Shown here piece by piece: positions 48,384 through 59,488 of a DNA stretch of 64,000 bases. The number at the start of each line of letters is the position of its first letter. Position 1 is the stretch's first letter. The translations under genes were made by a program, and so were the position numbers. Below the pieces are notes generated by a model, which was given only the letters and a program-made list of their open reading frames with translations, did not search any database and was not told the DNA's origin. The stretch comes from Actinomadura sp. 6K520. GTDB lineage: Bacteria; Actinomycetota; Actinomycetes; Streptosporangiales; Streptosporangiaceae. Where the stretch lies: the NCBI RefSeq assembly GCF_004349245.1, contig NZ_SMLC01000022.1:1-64000 (forward strand). Direction: 5' to 3'.

Positions 48384-48848
48384 TCAGTCCTCCTCCTTCG
48401 GCGGCGGGACCACGAGCGTCGGGCGCCGCGCGTGATGAAGGACACGGGTGGAGACGCTGCCGAGGATCATCGACCGGGCGCCCCCCAGCCCGCGCGACCC
48501 GGTGACGATGAGCGAGGCGTTCAGCTCGTCCGCGGTGTCCACGATCGCGGCCCACACCGGCCCGGCCCCGCGCTCGGCCCGCGTCGTCACCTCGGTCAGC
48601 CCGTTGTCCCGCGCGAGGTCTGCCCCGTGCCGCGCGAGCCGCTCGGCCTCCTTCTGCTCCTCGTAGCCGCCGTCCTCCTGCCAGGCGGTGACCGCCGTCA
48701 CGGCCGCGAGCGACGCCCAGTTGACCTGCGCCAGCAGCGGCTCCCACACCGTCATGACCACGGCCGGCTCCGCCTTGACGTGCCGCGCCGCATACACGAC
48801 CGCCGCCTGCGCGTCGTCGGACCCGTCGTACGCAATGAGAATCGTCAT
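48384..48848 (-). CDS. universal stress protein (UspA family)
   Basis: 154-aa UspA-like protein. The ATP-binding motif G-x2-G-x9-G-S is present as GSRGLGGARSMILGS in the C-terminal half, and the N terminus is ILIAYDGSDDAQAA. Single-domain Usp proteins help survival under stress or dormancy. Normal length for the family. Confidence 0.92.
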   Translation of the reverse strand: MTILIAYDGSDDAQAAVVYAARHVKAEPAVVMTVWEPLLAQVNWASLAAVTAVTAWQEDGGYEEQKEAERLARHGADLARDNGLTEVTTRAERGAGPVWAAIVDTADELNASLIVTGSRGLGGARSMILGSVSTRVLHHARRPTLVVPPPKEED

Positions 48849-48922
48849 ACCGCACACCTCTCCAACCGGCCCCCCGCTTGAACGCCCAAGCCGAGTGGCC
48901 GACCTCACCTTCCACCAGGTGC

Positions 48923-49708
48923 TCAGGCCGTGGGTGCGCGGCCGGGGCCGGACGGGCCCGCGAATGCCTGGGCGATGTCGAGCCAGCGGTCGGCGTCCGC
49001 GCCGACGGCGGTGAGGGCCAGGTCGGCGCGGTGGCGGCGCTGGGTGGCCACGTGGCAGAAGTCGAGCGCTGGGCCGGTGACCGACTGCGCGGCGTCCGGC
49101 GGACCCCACGTCCACTCCTCGCCCGCCGGGCCCTTGAGGACGATGCGGAACTCCTCGGCGGGCGGCTCCAGGCCGCGGTTGCGGAACGCGAAGTCGCGGG
49201 CCCGGACGCCGATGTGGGCCACGTGCCGGAGCCGGTGGGTGGGCTCGCGGCGCTCGCCCACAGCGTCGGCGACGTCCTCGCCGTGCGCCCACGTCTCCAT
49301 GAGCCGCCCGGTCGCCATGGACGCCGCGCTCATCGGCGGGCCGAACCAGGGGAGGCGCGTCCCCGCCGGGAGGGCGGCCAGGGCGTCCACCACGCGGCGC
49401 CGTCCGTCGCGCCACCGGGCGAGGAGGCGGGCGGGCTCCTCGGCCGCGCCCTCCGCGGCCCCGCCGTCGACGTAGTCTGCGGGTTCGGCCAGTGCCCGTT
49501 CGACGAGCTTCGCGAACCCCGCGGCGTCGGTGGCCGCGCGGATGGCCAGGTCGTCGGTCCAGGCGAGGTGGGAGATCTGGTGCGCGATCGTCCAGCCTTC
49601 GGCGGGGGTCGGGTCCGCCCAGCGCGCGGCGGGCAGCGGCGCGACCAGGGCGTCCACGGAGTCGCCCTCGGCGGCGAGGTCGGCGAGCAAAGAGTGCAGA
49701 TCCGGCAT
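48923..49708 (-). CDS. mycothiol-dependent maleylpyruvate isomerase-like protein
   Basis: 261-aa DinB-superfamily protein of the TIGR03084 (actinobacterial) group. Metal-binding His candidates are in [15 protein letters not shown] (two histidines) and [12 protein letters not shown]. The C-terminal region after [10 protein letters not shown] is the SCP2-like or mdmpi_C domain. It probably uses mycothiol, whose first enzyme (MshA) is encoded in this window. The substrate is unknown. It follows the acyl-CoA synthetase on the same strand by 68 bases. Confidence 0.85.
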   Translation of the reverse strand: MPDLHSLLADLAAEGDSVDALVAPLPAARWADPTPAEGWTIAHQISHLAWTDDLAIRAATDAAGFAKLVERALAEPADYVDGGAAEGAAEEPARLLARWRDGRRRVVDALAALPAGTRLPWFGPPMSAASMATGRLMETWAHGEDVADAVGERREPTHRLRHVAHIGVRARDFAFRNRGLEPPAEEFRIVLKGPAGEEWTWGPPDAAQSVTGPALDFCHVATQRRHRADLALTAVGADADRWLDIAQAFAGPSGPGRAPTA

Positions 49709-49776
49709 GCCGTCAGAATCTCGTGCGAGCGCGACGCCCGTACATGTACCCACCCGACAAACCGAACCGGGCTCGT

Positions 49777-51396
49777 TTAGTCGAGGAGCGTTCGGGCGGT
49801 GGCGTAGTCGGCCTTGCCGTTGGGCAGCCGCAGACCGCGGTCCGTGCGGACGAACGCCTTCGGGATCTTGTAGCGGGCCAGGTGGGCGGCGCAGCCCTCG
49901 CGCAGCTCCGCGTCGCCGGGCGCGGCACCGTCCGGTCCGGGGCGGACCACCGCGACGATCTCGGTGCCCCAGCGCTCGCTCGGCCGGCCGAGGACCAGCG
50001 CGTCCGCGACGCCGGGCAGCCCGCGCAGGACGTCCTCGACCTCCTCCGCGAACACCTTCTCCCCGCCGGTGTTGATCGTCGTGGCCTCCCGCCCGTGGAC
50101 CTCGACGGTGCCGTCCGCGAGCAGCCGCGCCCGGTCGCCCGCGACGACCAGGCGCTCGCCGTCCAGGGTGCGGAACGTGGCCGCGGTCTTCTCCGGGTCG
50201 CCGAGGTAGCCGAGCGGGATCGAGTCGCCGCCCTTGGCCAGCCAGCCCATCTCGTCCTCGCCGGGTGCGAGGCGGCGCGACCGGTCGGCGCTGAGGACGG
50301 CCGTCCCCGGGGTCGGCATGAACGACCGCGCCGACGACCCGCTGCGCGCGACCTGGAAGCCGGACTCCGACGACCCGAGGATGTCCACGATGCGGGCGTG
50401 GGGGAGGAGGTCCAGGAGCCGCCGCTTGACGTCCGGGCTGATGGCGGCGGCCGAGTTCACGAACGTCCGCATCGCGCCGAGGTCGTGCGGGCGGGCTTCG
50501 AGCGCCGCGACGATCGGGCGGGCGAACGCGTCCCCGACCAGCGGCATCCGGGTGACGCGCTCCCGCTCGGCGGTGGCCATCAGGTCGGCGGCGTCCAGGC
50601 CGTCCACCCGGTCGGGGAAGACGACGCACGCGCCGCCGCACCAGCCGCCCAGCGCCGACCACGTGCCCGCGCCGTGCATGAGCGGCGGGCCGACGAGCAC
50701 GCGGTGCTCGCTCCGGACGGCCTTCTCGACGGCCTCCCCGAGATCGGTGAGCGGGGTGCCGTCGCGGCGGCGCATCCCCAGCGGCCCGGTCATCAGGTCG
50801 ACGATCCGCCACAGGACGCCCTTGGGCATCCCGGTCGTCCCGCCGGTGTAGAGGATGTGCAGGTCGCCGGGCTCAGGCCGGACGTCCCGGAGGGGTTCGG
50901 CGGACGCCTTCGCGAGGGCCTCCTCGTAGTCGAGCGCGCCCGGCAGGAGGCCCTCCCCGGACGCGTCGGCCACCTGGAGGAGCAGCGGCCGCCGGCCGAG
51001 CCGCTCCACGACCCGTCCGATCACCGGCGCGAACCGGGCGTGGTAGAGCACCGCGGCCGGGCGGGCGTCCCCGAAGAGGTGGGCCAGTTCGTCGTCCACG
51101 TACCGGTAGTTGACGTTGAACGGCGCGACCCGGGCCTTGTGCGCGCCGACGAGGCCCTCCAGGTACTCCGGGCCGTTGTGCAGGTAGAGGGCGAGGTGCT
51201 CGTGCGGCGACTCCCACGGCTCGGCCCGCCCGCCGCCGTCCCGCAGGCCCAGGCCGTGGCCGTGCAGGACGTTCGCCAGCCGCCGGGTCCGCTCGGCCAT
51301 CTCGCGCCAGGTCATCCGGTGATCGCCCCAGACCAGGCACTCGCGGTCGGGGACGGCGGCGGCGATGGCCTCGTGCAGGGTCGCCAGGTCGAGCAT
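49777..51396 (-). CDS. acyl-CoA synthetase (AMP-forming)
   Basis: 539-aa adenylate-forming enzyme that activates fatty acids or other carboxylates to CoA thioesters. The P-loop core is [13 protein letters not shown] later [13 protein letters not shown] is core A5-like, and [17 protein letters not shown] and the catalytic Lys region in [13 protein letters not shown] and [14 protein letters not shown] are visible. Of the FadD17/FadD-like actinobacterial type. A 16-base imperfect palindrome lies upstream. Confidence 0.93.
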   Translation of the reverse strand: MLDLATLHEAIAAAVPDRECLVWGDHRMTWREMAERTRRLANVLHGHGLGLRDGGGRAEPWESPHEHLALYLHNGPEYLEGLVGAHKARVAPFNVNYRYVDDELAHLFGDARPAAVLYHARFAPVIGRVVERLGRRPLLLQVADASGEGLLPGALDYEEALAKASAEPLRDVRPEPGDLHILYTGGTTGMPKGVLWRIVDLMTGPLGMRRRDGTPLTDLGEAVEKAVRSEHRVLVGPPLMHGAGTWSALGGWCGGACVVFPDRVDGLDAADLMATAERERVTRMPLVGDAFARPIVAALEARPHDLGAMRTFVNSAAAISPDVKRRLLDLLPHARIVDILGSSESGFQVARSGSSARSFMPTPGTAVLSADRSRRLAPGEDEMGWLAKGGDSIPLGYLGDPEKTAATFRTLDGERLVVAGDRARLLADGTVEVHGREATTINTGGEKVFAEEVEDVLRGLPGVADALVLGRPSERWGTEIVAVVRPGPDGAAPGDAELREGCAAHLARYKIPKAFVRTDRGLRLPNGKADYATARTLLD

Positions 51397-51447
51397 TCGG
51401 CACTCCTCCAGGGGACGGCGTCACTCCTCCGGACGCTTGGCAGTACC

Positions 51448-51463
51448 GTAAACGACCGCTTAC
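51448..51463. promoter_or_regulatory. imperfect palindrome before fadD-like gene
   Basis: GTAAACGACCGCTTAC is a palindrome with two mismatched pairs, between the divergent acyl-CoA synthetase and methyltransferase-like genes. It resembles TetR operators of fatty-acid genes (GTAAnnnnnnnnTTAC-type), but no local TetR is adjacent. Confidence 0.4.
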
Positions 51464-51546
51464 CGAATCACATTCAGTGGGGGCCGCGATCCGGCGGAAC
51501 GTCCGCGTCGTCCGAGGCACGCCGGACGGGAAGGAACAATTGTCCG

Positions 51547-52434
51547 GTGCCCCCCGTACGGCGGCCGCGGGGCGAGGTGACCCGCGGCACCACCGCCCCC
51601 AACCGCCTGCGGCGCGTCGACCGCTGGATCGCCGCCACCCAGGCCGGCCCGCTGCGCTCCGTCCCCGGCCCCCTCGCCGTCGACCTCGGCTACGGCGCCT
51701 CCCCCGTCACGACGTTCGAGCTCTACACCCGCCTCCGCGCCGTGTCCCCGCGCCTGGAGGTCGTCGGGATCGAGATCGACCCCGACCGCGTCGCCGCCGG
51801 GCTCGCCTTCCTCGCCGCGCTGGACGCGTCCAACGGAGGCGACTCGAAACGCGGCCACGCGAAAGGCGGCCACGCGCAAGGAGATCCCGGCTCGTGCGAC
51901 GGCCTGTCCTTCCGGCGCGGCGGCTTCGAGCTTCCGGTGCCGCGCCCGCCCGTCCTGATCAGGGTGTTCAACGTCCTGCGCCAGTACGGCGAGCCGGCGG
52001 CCTGGCGGGCCTGGGACGAACTGCGCGCGCGCCTCGACCCGTCCGGCGTCCTCGTGGAGGGGACGTGCGACGAGATCGGGCGCCGCGCGGTCTGGGCGAC
52101 GCTCACCCCGGACGGCCCGCGGACGATCACGTTCGCGGCGCACCTGCCGACGCTCGACCGCCCGTCCGCCCTCGCGGAGCGGCTGCCGAAGACGCTGATC
52201 CACCGGAACGTCCCGGGCGAGCCCGTGCACGCGTTCCTCGCCGCGTTCGACCGCTGCTGGGCGACCGCCGCGCCGCACTCGGCGTTCGGCCCGCGCGCCC
52301 GCTGGGTCGAGGCCGTGCGGCTGCTGTCAGCGGACCACCCCGTGCTGACCCGTCCGCCCTACGGCGGCCGGAACCGCTGGCGCCTCGGCGAGGTGACCCT
52401 CCCCTGGACGGCGGTCGCGCCCCGCACCGGGTGA
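51547..52434 (+). CDS. SAM-dependent methyltransferase-like protein
   Basis: 295-aa protein that appears to be a class I SAM-fold protein: VDLGYGASPVTTFEL (motif I variant) followed by VVGIEIDPDRV (motif II). A later LIRVFNVLRQYGEP and DPSGVLVEGTCDEIGRR stand for the fold's beta strands. An odd internal stretch RGHAKGGHAQGD is a Gly/His/Lys repeat. The start is a GTG (51547), with a weaker GTG further in. It is divergent from the acyl-CoA synthetase. Function unknown. Confidence 0.72.
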   Translation: MPPVRRPRGEVTRGTTAPNRLRRVDRWIAATQAGPLRSVPGPLAVDLGYGASPVTTFELYTRLRAVSPRLEVVGIEIDPDRVAAGLAFLAALDASNGGDSKRGHAKGGHAQGDPGSCDGLSFRRGGFELPVPRPPVLIRVFNVLRQYGEPAAWRAWDELRARLDPSGVLVEGTCDEIGRRAVWATLTPDGPRTITFAAHLPTLDRPSALAERLPKTLIHRNVPGEPVHAFLAAFDRCWATAAPHSAFGPRARWVEAVRLLSADHPVLTRPPYGGRNRWRLGEVTLPWTAVAPRTG

Positions 52435-52438
52435 ACCG

Positions 52439-53206
52439 CTACCCGCGCGGCTCGCGGTGGAGCTTGTAGGGGGCGGCCTGGACGCGCGGCTGGACGTCGA
52501 TGCGGTCGATGTTGACGTGCGGGGGACGGGTGACGGCCCAGGCCACGCAGTCGGCGACGTCCTCGGCGACCAGCGGCTCGGGGACGCCCTCGTACGGCTT
52601 GGCGGCCTTCTCCGCGTCGCCGTGGAACCGGACCAGCGAGAACTCCTCCGTCTTCACCAGCCCCGGCGCGATCTCGGTGACGCGGACGGGCTCGGCGACC
52701 AGTTCCAGCCGCATCACCTCGTTCACCGCGTACGCGGCGTGCTTGGCCGCGTTGTAGCCGGCGCCGCCCTCGTACGGGAAGTGCGCCGCCAGCGACGTGA
52801 CGTTGACGACGTGCCCGGCGCCGCTCTCGATCAGTTTCGGCAGCAGGGCCCTGGTCACGCGCACCAGCCCGAGGACGTTGGAGTTGTACATCCGCTGCCA
52901 CTCGTCCAGGTCGGCCTTCGCCACGGGGTCGAGGCCGAGCGCGCCGCCGGCGTTGTTGACCAGCACGTGGCAGCCGCCGACCGCGGCCGCGAGCGCGTCG
53001 ACCGACTCCTGCGAGGTCACGTCGAGCGTGACCGGGACGACCCGGCCGGCGCCCGGCTCGCCCTCGGTGATCTCCTTGGCGAGGGCCTCCAGCCGGTCCC
53101 GCCGCCGCGCGGCGAGCACGACGTGGAACCCCTCCGCCGCCAGGCGCCGCGCCGTGGCGGCCCCGATTCCGCTGCTTGCTCCGGTCACTACCGCGGTCTT
53201 ACGCAT
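52439..53206 (-). CDS. SDR family oxidoreductase
   Basis: 255-aa classical short-chain dehydrogenase: TGASSGIGAATARRL (cofactor), NNAGG, NVTSLAAHFPYEG with the catalytic Ser, and YNAAKHAAYAV for Tyr-Lys. It resembles the NADP-dependent YdfG 3-hydroxy acid dehydrogenase group. The C terminus is cationic. It is convergent with the methyltransferase-like gene at five bases and divergent from mshA. Confidence 0.92.
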   Translation of the reverse strand: MRKTAVVTGASSGIGAATARRLAAEGFHVVLAARRRDRLEALAKEITEGEPGAGRVVPVTLDVTSQESVDALAAAVGGCHVLVNNAGGALGLDPVAKADLDEWQRMYNSNVLGLVRVTRALLPKLIESGAGHVVNVTSLAAHFPYEGGAGYNAAKHAAYAVNEVMRLELVAEPVRVTEIAPGLVKTEEFSLVRFHGDAEKAAKPYEGVPEPLVAEDVADCVAWAVTRPPHVNIDRIDVQPRVQAAPYKLHREPRG

Positions 53207-53360
53207 GCGCCCAGTCTCCCGCCCGCGGGCGCCGGTGGCGGAGGCGGGACGGCCCGATCACCGGTGAGTCCCGTCACTGTGGCGGCGGATGACGATTGGC
53301 CCCCTAACCGAGGGAACACCCAACGCGGTCGATAGGTTGCACTACCGGAGGTGATGTCCG

Positions 53361-54683
53361 GTGTCGCGTCGTATCAACCGGGTTGCGACGGTCAGTGTTC
53401 ATACTTCCCCCCTTGATCAACCGGGTACCGGCGATGCGGGCGGCATGAACGTCTACATCGTCGAGGTGGCCAAGCGGCTCGCCGCCAGAGGTGTCGAGGT
53501 GGACATCTTCACCCGCGCCACCTGCCGCGCCATGCCGCCCGTCGTCGAGCTCGCCCCCGGCGTGCTCGTCCGGAACGTCGTCTCCGGGCCCTTCGAGGAA
53601 CTGGACAAGACCGACCTTCCCCGGCATCTGTGCGGCTTCACCTCCGGCATCCTGCGCGTGGAGGCGGCCCACGACCCCGGCCACTACGACCTCCTGCACA
53701 CCCACTACTGGCTGTCCGGCCAGGCCGGGTGGGCGGCGAAGCAGCGCTGGGGCGTCCCGCTCGTCCACTCCATGCACACCATGGCCAAGGTCAAGAACGC
53801 GGCGCTCGCGGACGGCGACAAGGCCGAACCGGTCGAACGCGTCCTCGGCGAGGAGCAGGTCGTGGCGTCGTCCGACCAGCTCGTCGCCAACACCGCCAAG
53901 GAGGCCCGCGAACTCGCCGACCTGTACGGCGCCGACCCGGCCCGGGTCGCGACCGTCAGCCCCGGCGTCGACCTGTCGCTCTTCCGCCCCGAATCGCCCC
54001 TGCTCGCCCGCGGCGCCGGCCTGTTCCCGCACCGCACCGGCCCCGCCCGCCGCCGCCTCGGCCTGCCCCGCGACGCGTACGTGCTGCTGTTCGTCGGCCG
54101 CATCCAGCCGCTCAAGGCCCCGGACGTGCTGCTCCGCGCCGTCGCCCGCATGATCTCCGACGACCCGGCGCTGCGCGCGAAGCTCGTCGTCGCCGTCGTC
54201 GGCGGCCCCAGCGGTTCCGGCCGCTGCCGCCCCGAGGGCCTGCAGAACCTCGCCGCCGGACTCGGCATCTCCGACGTCATGCGCTTCGAGCCGCCGAGCC
54301 CGCAGTCCGAGCTGGCCGACTGGTACCGGGCGGCGGACGTCACCGTCGTCCCGTCGCACAGCGAGTCGTTCGGCCTCGTGGCCGTCGAGTCCCAGGCGTG
54401 CGGGACCCCGGTCGTCGCGTCCCGCGTCGGCGGCCTCTGCACCGCCGTCGCCGACGGCGAATCCGGCGTTCTGATCTCCGGCCACGACCCCGCCGACTAC
54501 GCCGCCGTCCTGCGCCGGCTGCACAACGAACCGGGCCTGTACGCCCGGCTCTCCCGCGGCGCCGTCCGGCACGGGAACAGCTTCGGGTGGGACGCGACCG
54601 TCGACAACCTCCTCGACGTGTATACCGGAGCCATGTCCATTCCAGCCGTGCAGGTCGCCACGCCTGCGGAGGTATCAGCGTGA
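53361..54683 (+). CDS. mshA: D-inositol-3-phosphate glycosyltransferase (mycothiol)
   Basis: 440-aa GT-B (GT4) glycosyltransferase that joins GlcNAc to inositol phosphate, the first step of mycothiol synthesis. [17 protein letters not shown] at the N terminus is the classic MshA signature; the donor-site E-x7-E motif is in [18 protein letters not shown] start is preceded by GGAGGTGAT. The ybjN gene starts inside its stop (GTGA). The order mshA, ybjN, gpmA is conserved in actinomycetes. Confidence 0.96.
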   Translation: MSRRINRVATVSVHTSPLDQPGTGDAGGMNVYIVEVAKRLAARGVEVDIFTRATCRAMPPVVELAPGVLVRNVVSGPFEELDKTDLPRHLCGFTSGILRVEAAHDPGHYDLLHTHYWLSGQAGWAAKQRWGVPLVHSMHTMAKVKNAALADGDKAEPVERVLGEEQVVASSDQLVANTAKEARELADLYGADPARVATVSPGVDLSLFRPESPLLARGAGLFPHRTGPARRRLGLPRDAYVLLFVGRIQPLKAPDVLLRAVARMISDDPALRAKLVVAVVGGPSGSGRCRPEGLQNLAAGLGISDVMRFEPPSPQSELADWYRAADVTVVPSHSESFGLVAVESQACGTPVVASRVGGLCTAVADGESGVLISGHDPADYAAVLRRLHNEPGLYARLSRGAVRHGNSFGWDATVDNLLDVYTGAMSIPAVQVATPAEVSA

Positions 54684-55216
54684 GCGAAGCGAACCGTCCG
54701 GTCGAGACCATCAGGGAGACCCTGCGGGCCGCGGAGCTGGAGTTCGACGAACCCCGCGAGGACGCGTTCTTCGTCAAGCTCCCCGGGCAGCGCAAGCTCG
54801 CCACCATGACCTGGCTCATCGTCGGCGAGCACAGCCTGCACGTCGAGGCGTTCTTCTGCCGCCGCCCCGACGAGAACCACGCCGAGTTCTACCGCTTCCT
54901 CCTGGAGAAGAACGGCCGCATGTACGGGGTCGCGTTCGCCCTGGACGAGGTCGGTGACGTCCATCTCGTCGGCCGGGTCCCCCTGCAGTCGGTGACGCCG
55001 GACGAGATCGACCGCCTGCTCGGCTGCGTCCTCACCTACTCCGACGACAACTTCGACAAGGCGCTCGAACGCGGCTTCAAGTCGTCCATCCAGCGCGAGT
55101 GGGACTGGCGGGTCAAACGCGGCGAGAGCCTCGCCAACCTGCGGGCGTTCGCGTCCTTCGCCGACCCCGCCAACCGGGACCCCGCCGACGGTCAGGGGGA
55201 CCGGACGGGCCGATAA
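54680..55216 (+). CDS. YbjN domain-containing protein
   Basis: 178-aa YbjN/type III secretion chaperone-like protein: [19 protein letters not shown] and [17 protein letters not shown] are the core beta sheet and helix segments. In actinomycetes it is always next to mshA and gpmA. It overlaps the mshA stop with a GTG start. Function is unclear; a chaperone role is possible. The product is cytosolic. Confidence 0.9.
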   Translation: MSEANRPVETIRETLRAAELEFDEPREDAFFVKLPGQRKLATMTWLIVGEHSLHVEAFFCRRPDENHAEFYRFLLEKNGRMYGVAFALDEVGDVHLVGRVPLQSVTPDEIDRLLGCVLTYSDDNFDKALERGFKSSIQREWDWRVKRGESLANLRAFASFADPANRDPADGQGDRTGR

Positions 55217-55227
55217 GCTCTGGTGCC

Positions 55228-56064
55228 ATGGCGACCCTGGTATTGCTCCGGCATGGCGAAAGCGTCTGGAACGCGGAAGGGCTGTTCACCGGGTGGGTGG
55301 ACGTCGACCTGTCCGCGAAGGGCGAAGGTGAGGCGACCAAGGGCGGCGACCTGCTGCTCGACGCCGACATCACCCCCGACGTGGTGCACACCTCCCTGCT
55401 GAAGCGGGCCATCCGCACCGCCAACATCGCCTTGGACGTGGCCGACCTGCTGTGGATCCCCGTCCACCGCTCCTGGCGGCTCAACGAGCGCCACTACGGC
55501 GCCCTCCAGGGCAAGAACAAGGCCCAGACGCGGGAGGAGTTCGGCGAAGAGCAGTTCATGACCTGGCGCCGCTCCTACGACACCCCGCCGCCCCCCATCA
55601 AGGACGACGACCCCCTCTCCCAGGTCAACGACCTCCGCTACGCCGAGCTGCCGTCCGAGCTGATCCCCCGCTCGGAGTGCCTCGCCGACGTCGTGGACCG
55701 CCTCCTGCCCTACTGGTACGACGCGATCGTCCCCGACCTGGCCGCCGGCAAGACCGTCATGGTCGCCGCGCACGGGAACTCGCTCCGCGCCATGGTCAAG
55801 CACCTGGACGACGTCTCGGACGAGCAGATCGTCGGCCTCAACATCCCGACCGGCATCCCCCTCGTCTACGAGCTGGACGACGACTTCGCGCCCCTCAAGC
55901 GCGGCGGCGAGTACCTGGACCCGGCCGCCGCGAAGGCCGCCATCGAGGCGGTCAAGAACCAGGGCGCGGCGAAGAAGGGCGACGCCAAGGCCCCCGCCCC
56001 GTCCGCGAAGGACGCCAAGTCCAAGGAGAAGGGCAAGCCGCGGCGCGGCAGGCGCAACAAGTAG
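55228..56064 (+). CDS. gpmA: 2,3-bisphosphoglycerate-dependent phosphoglycerate mutase
   Basis: Cofactor-dependent phosphoglycerate mutase, 278 aa, that interconverts 3- and 2-phosphoglycerate. Catalytic His9 is in [10 protein letters not shown], and the second His is in [10 protein letters not shown]. The enzyme body ends by about residue 243; the last 35 residues ([21 protein letters not shown]) are a Lys/Ala/Pro extension not needed for catalysis, which may bind nucleic acid or be disordered. It is the third gene of the mshA operon. Confidence 0.95.
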   Translation: MATLVLLRHGESVWNAEGLFTGWVDVDLSAKGEGEATKGGDLLLDADITPDVVHTSLLKRAIRTANIALDVADLLWIPVHRSWRLNERHYGALQGKNKAQTREEFGEEQFMTWRRSYDTPPPPIKDDDPLSQVNDLRYAELPSELIPRSECLADVVDRLLPYWYDAIVPDLAAGKTVMVAAHGNSLRAMVKHLDDVSDEQIVGLNIPTGIPLVYELDDDFAPLKRGGEYLDPAAAKAAIEAVKNQGAAKKGDAKAPAPSAKDAKSKEKGKPRRGRRNK

Positions 56065-56086
56065 CCCCGGCACAAGTGGCACCGGC

Positions 56087-56116
56087 ACCCGCCGCCCGAC
56101 CCGCGCGGCGGCGGGT
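56087..56116 (+). terminator. terminator candidate after gpmA
   Basis: ACCCGCCGCC (56087-56096) pairs with GGCGGCGGGT (56107-56116) around a ten-base loop, 23 bases after the gpmA stop. It is a plausible hairpin terminator, though the following sequence is not T-rich. Confidence 0.55.
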
Positions 56117-56140
56117 CCTCGGGTCGGCACCGGCTCAAGC

Positions 56141-56572
56141 TCAGGCGAAGAAGGCGTACAGCACGGACGAACCCAGGGCGACGAGTGCGAGGAAACCCAG
56201 GGGGCCGAGCGTCCACGCGCACGCCCGCGCCTGCCCGGGTGTCGCGCCCGCGCCCGCCAGGTGGCGCCGGATGTCCCGGTAGAGGTTCTGGTCGGGGATC
56301 GGCATCAGTGCCAGCGGCGCGTACACGATGCCGAGCACCAGGGCCGCAGCCCGTGCGGGCGCGTCGCCGAACAGGGCGTACGTCCCGGCCTGCAGCGCGC
56401 CGAACAGCAGCAGGGCGCCGGTGTAGGCGAGCGCCGACAGCAGCGCGGCCCGGGCGGTGCCGCCATCAGCGGCGCGGACGAGCGGTCCCCACAGCCGTTC
56501 GACGGCCCACCGCCGCCTGCCGGCCCCCCAGAACGAAGTGACCAGCAGGAACACGCCCGCCGCGATCGCCAT
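56141..56572 (-). CDS. small conserved membrane protein
   Basis: 143-aa protein with four hydrophobic segments (AIAAGVFLLVTSFWG; ALAYTGALLLFGALQAGTY; ALVLGIVYAPLALMPI; LGPLGFLALVALGSSVLYAF). No domain recognised. It follows phoU on the same strand by 78 bases, and may be co-transcribed with it. Confidence 0.7.
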   Translation of the reverse strand: MAIAAGVFLLVTSFWGAGRRRWAVERLWGPLVRAADGGTARAALLSALAYTGALLLFGALQAGTYALFGDAPARAAALVLGIVYAPLALMPIPDQNLYRDIRRHLAGAGATPGQARACAWTLGPLGFLALVALGSSVLYAFFA

Positions 56573-56650
56573 AACCGTCCATCCCCGCCCATGCGCCTCG
56601 GTCTCCGCCGTGGCGGCATCCTACGAGGACCGGCGATCTCGTGGTGCCGG

Positions 56651-57310
56651 TCAGACCTCGTTGATCTCCTCGGGGCGCTGGCCGGTGACGAGGTAGACGA
56701 CGTTCTCCGCCACGTGGACGGCGTGGTCGGCGAACCGCTCGAAGTAGCGGCCGGCGAGCGTGATGTCCACCGCTGGCTCGACGCCGTGCTTCCACTTGGG
56801 CGACAGCAGGAGGTCGAAGAGGCGCCGGTGGAGGCGGTCCATCTGGTCGTCGTCGGCGTCGAGCTCCAGGCCCATCTCGACGTCCTGGGACGCGATGACG
56901 CTGCCCGCCTTCGCGATCATCCGCTCGGCGATCTGCCCCATCTCCAGCACGGTGGCCTGCAGCTCCGGCGGGACGGCCGACTCGGGGTGCCGGCGGCGGG
57001 CGGTCTTGGCGATGTGCACGGCGAGGTCGCCCATGCGCTCCAGGTCGCCGCTCATCCGGAGCGTGGTGATCAGGGTGCGCAGGTCGCCGGCCACGGGCTG
57101 CTGCCGGGCCATCAGGTCGAAGACGACGTCCTCGATCGCACTGTCGATCTTGTTGACCTGCTCGTCCCCGCTGATGACCTCCTCGGACAGCCGCAGGTCG
57201 GCGTCCAGGAGCGCGGTCACCGCGCGGGCCATCGCGGAACGGACGAGCCGGGTCATCTCGACCAGCCTGTCGGTGAGGGAGTCGAGTTCCTCGTGGTAGG
57301 CGTCGCGCAA
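56651..57310 (-). CDS. phoU: phosphate signalling regulator PhoU
   Basis: 219-aa helical protein of two PhoU repeats. The metal-binding E-(x)3-D blocks appear as SGDLERMGDLAVHIAK (first repeat) and FERFADHAVHVAENVVYL (second). PhoU links phosphate transport to the PhoR sensor and keeps the Pho regulon off in excess phosphate. A TTG start is preceded by AAGGATTC. It is divergent from the phoR-phoP-type pair, with a PHO-box-like repeat between them. Confidence 0.94.
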   Translation of the reverse strand: MRDAYHEELDSLTDRLVEMTRLVRSAMARAVTALLDADLRLSEEVISGDEQVNKIDSAIEDVVFDLMARQQPVAGDLRTLITTLRMSGDLERMGDLAVHIAKTARRRHPESAVPPELQATVLEMGQIAERMIAKAGSVIASQDVEMGLELDADDDQMDRLHRRLFDLLLSPKWKHGVEPAVDITLAGRYFERFADHAVHVAENVVYLVTGQRPEEINEV

Positions 57311-57421
57311 TTCAGAATCCTTAGTTTTAAACCGGGGCGAATCGGGCGGTGTTTCGGGGGGTTATGGGGGCCGTCCGGGGTGTCCGGGCGTACTCGCCCA
57401 CGCCACAGCCTGCCGCGGTGA

Positions 57422-57461
57422 CATGAACGCCTCCGGATAAGAAGGTGAACATTCGGGGAAC
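57422..57461 (-). promoter_or_regulatory. PHO-box-like direct repeats (11-base period)
   Basis: On the minus strand GTTCCCC (57461-57455) and GTTCACC (57450-57444) lie 11 bases apart. A third GTTCATG (57428-57422) sits two periods further; the intermediate unit is degenerate. This is the repeat register of Streptomyces PhoP boxes (GTTCACC, 11-base units). It lies between phoU and the phoR/phoP genes, so likely mediates autoregulation by PhoP. Confidence 0.65.
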
Positions 57462-57523
57462 GAGATCGCCGTGACCTGGGCCGGAGGCCGGGAGGGTGCC
57501 GGGCGCCGCTTACCATCCGAGGT

Positions 57524-58734
<1,211 letters not shown>

Positions 58735-58738
<4 letters not shown>

Positions 58739-59415
58739 CCCGCGTGCTCGTCGTGGAAGACGAGGAGTCGTTCAGCGACGCACTGTCGTACAACCTGCGC
58801 AAGGAGGGCTTCGAGGTGGCCGTCGCCGCCACCGGCCCCGACGCGCTGGACATCTTCGAGCGCAACGGTGCCGACCTCGTGCTCCTCGACCTGATGCTCC
58901 CCGGACTGCCCGGGACGGAGGTGTGCCGGGAGCTGCGGGCCAAGTCCAGCGTCCCCGTCATCATGCTGACCGCCAAGGACAGCGAGGTCGACAAGGTCGT
59001 CGGGCTGGAACTCGGCGCCGACGACTACGTCACCAAGCCGTTCTCGACGCGCGAGCTGATCGCGCGGATGCGGGCCGTGCTGCGCCGCCAGGGCGAGGTC
59101 GAGGAGCTGGCGCCCGCGACCCTTGAGGCCGGTCCCGTCCGGATGGACGTCGAGCGGCACATCGTCAGTGTCGGCGGTGCGCCCGTCCAGCTTCCGCTCA
59201 AGGAGTTCGAGCTGCTGGAGGTGCTGCTGCGCAACGCGGGCCGCGTCCTGACCCGGATGCAGCTCATCGACCGCGTGTGGGGCGCCGACTACGTGGGGGA
59301 CACCAAGACGCTGGACGTGCACATCAAGCGCCTCCGCGCGAAGATCGAGGAGAAGCCGTCCACGCCGCGCTACATCGTCACCGTCCGCGGCCTGGGCTAC
59401 AAGTTCGAGCCCTGA
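58735..59415 (+). CDS. phoP: phosphate response regulator PhoP/RegX3 type
   Basis: 226-aa OmpR-type regulator. Receiver domain with Asp52 (ADLVLLDLMLPG) and Lys in VTKPFST; C-terminal winged helix (LPLKEFELLEVLLRNAGRVL; VHIKRLRAKIEEKPSTPRY). Of the PhoP/RegX3 type that activates genes in low phosphate. It overlaps phoR. A strong hairpin follows its stop. Confidence 0.95.
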
Positions 59416-59426
59416 GCGCACACTGG

Positions 59427-59462
59427 AACGGCCCGTGCGGCGAGATCGCCGTACGGGCCGTT
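59427..59462. terminator. strong bidirectional hairpin between phoP and lipoprotein gene
   Basis: AACGGCCCGT (59427-59436) pairs with ACGGGCCGTT (59453-59462), and the inner GCGGCGA pairs with CGCCGT-side bases, giving a 15-16-bp stem with one G-T pair and a small loop. It lies in the gap between the convergent phoP and lipoprotein genes and can end transcripts from both sides. TTCTGTG follows on the plus strand. Confidence 0.8.
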
Positions 59463-59488
59463 CTGTGCGTGCGCGGGGTGCGGCGGGG

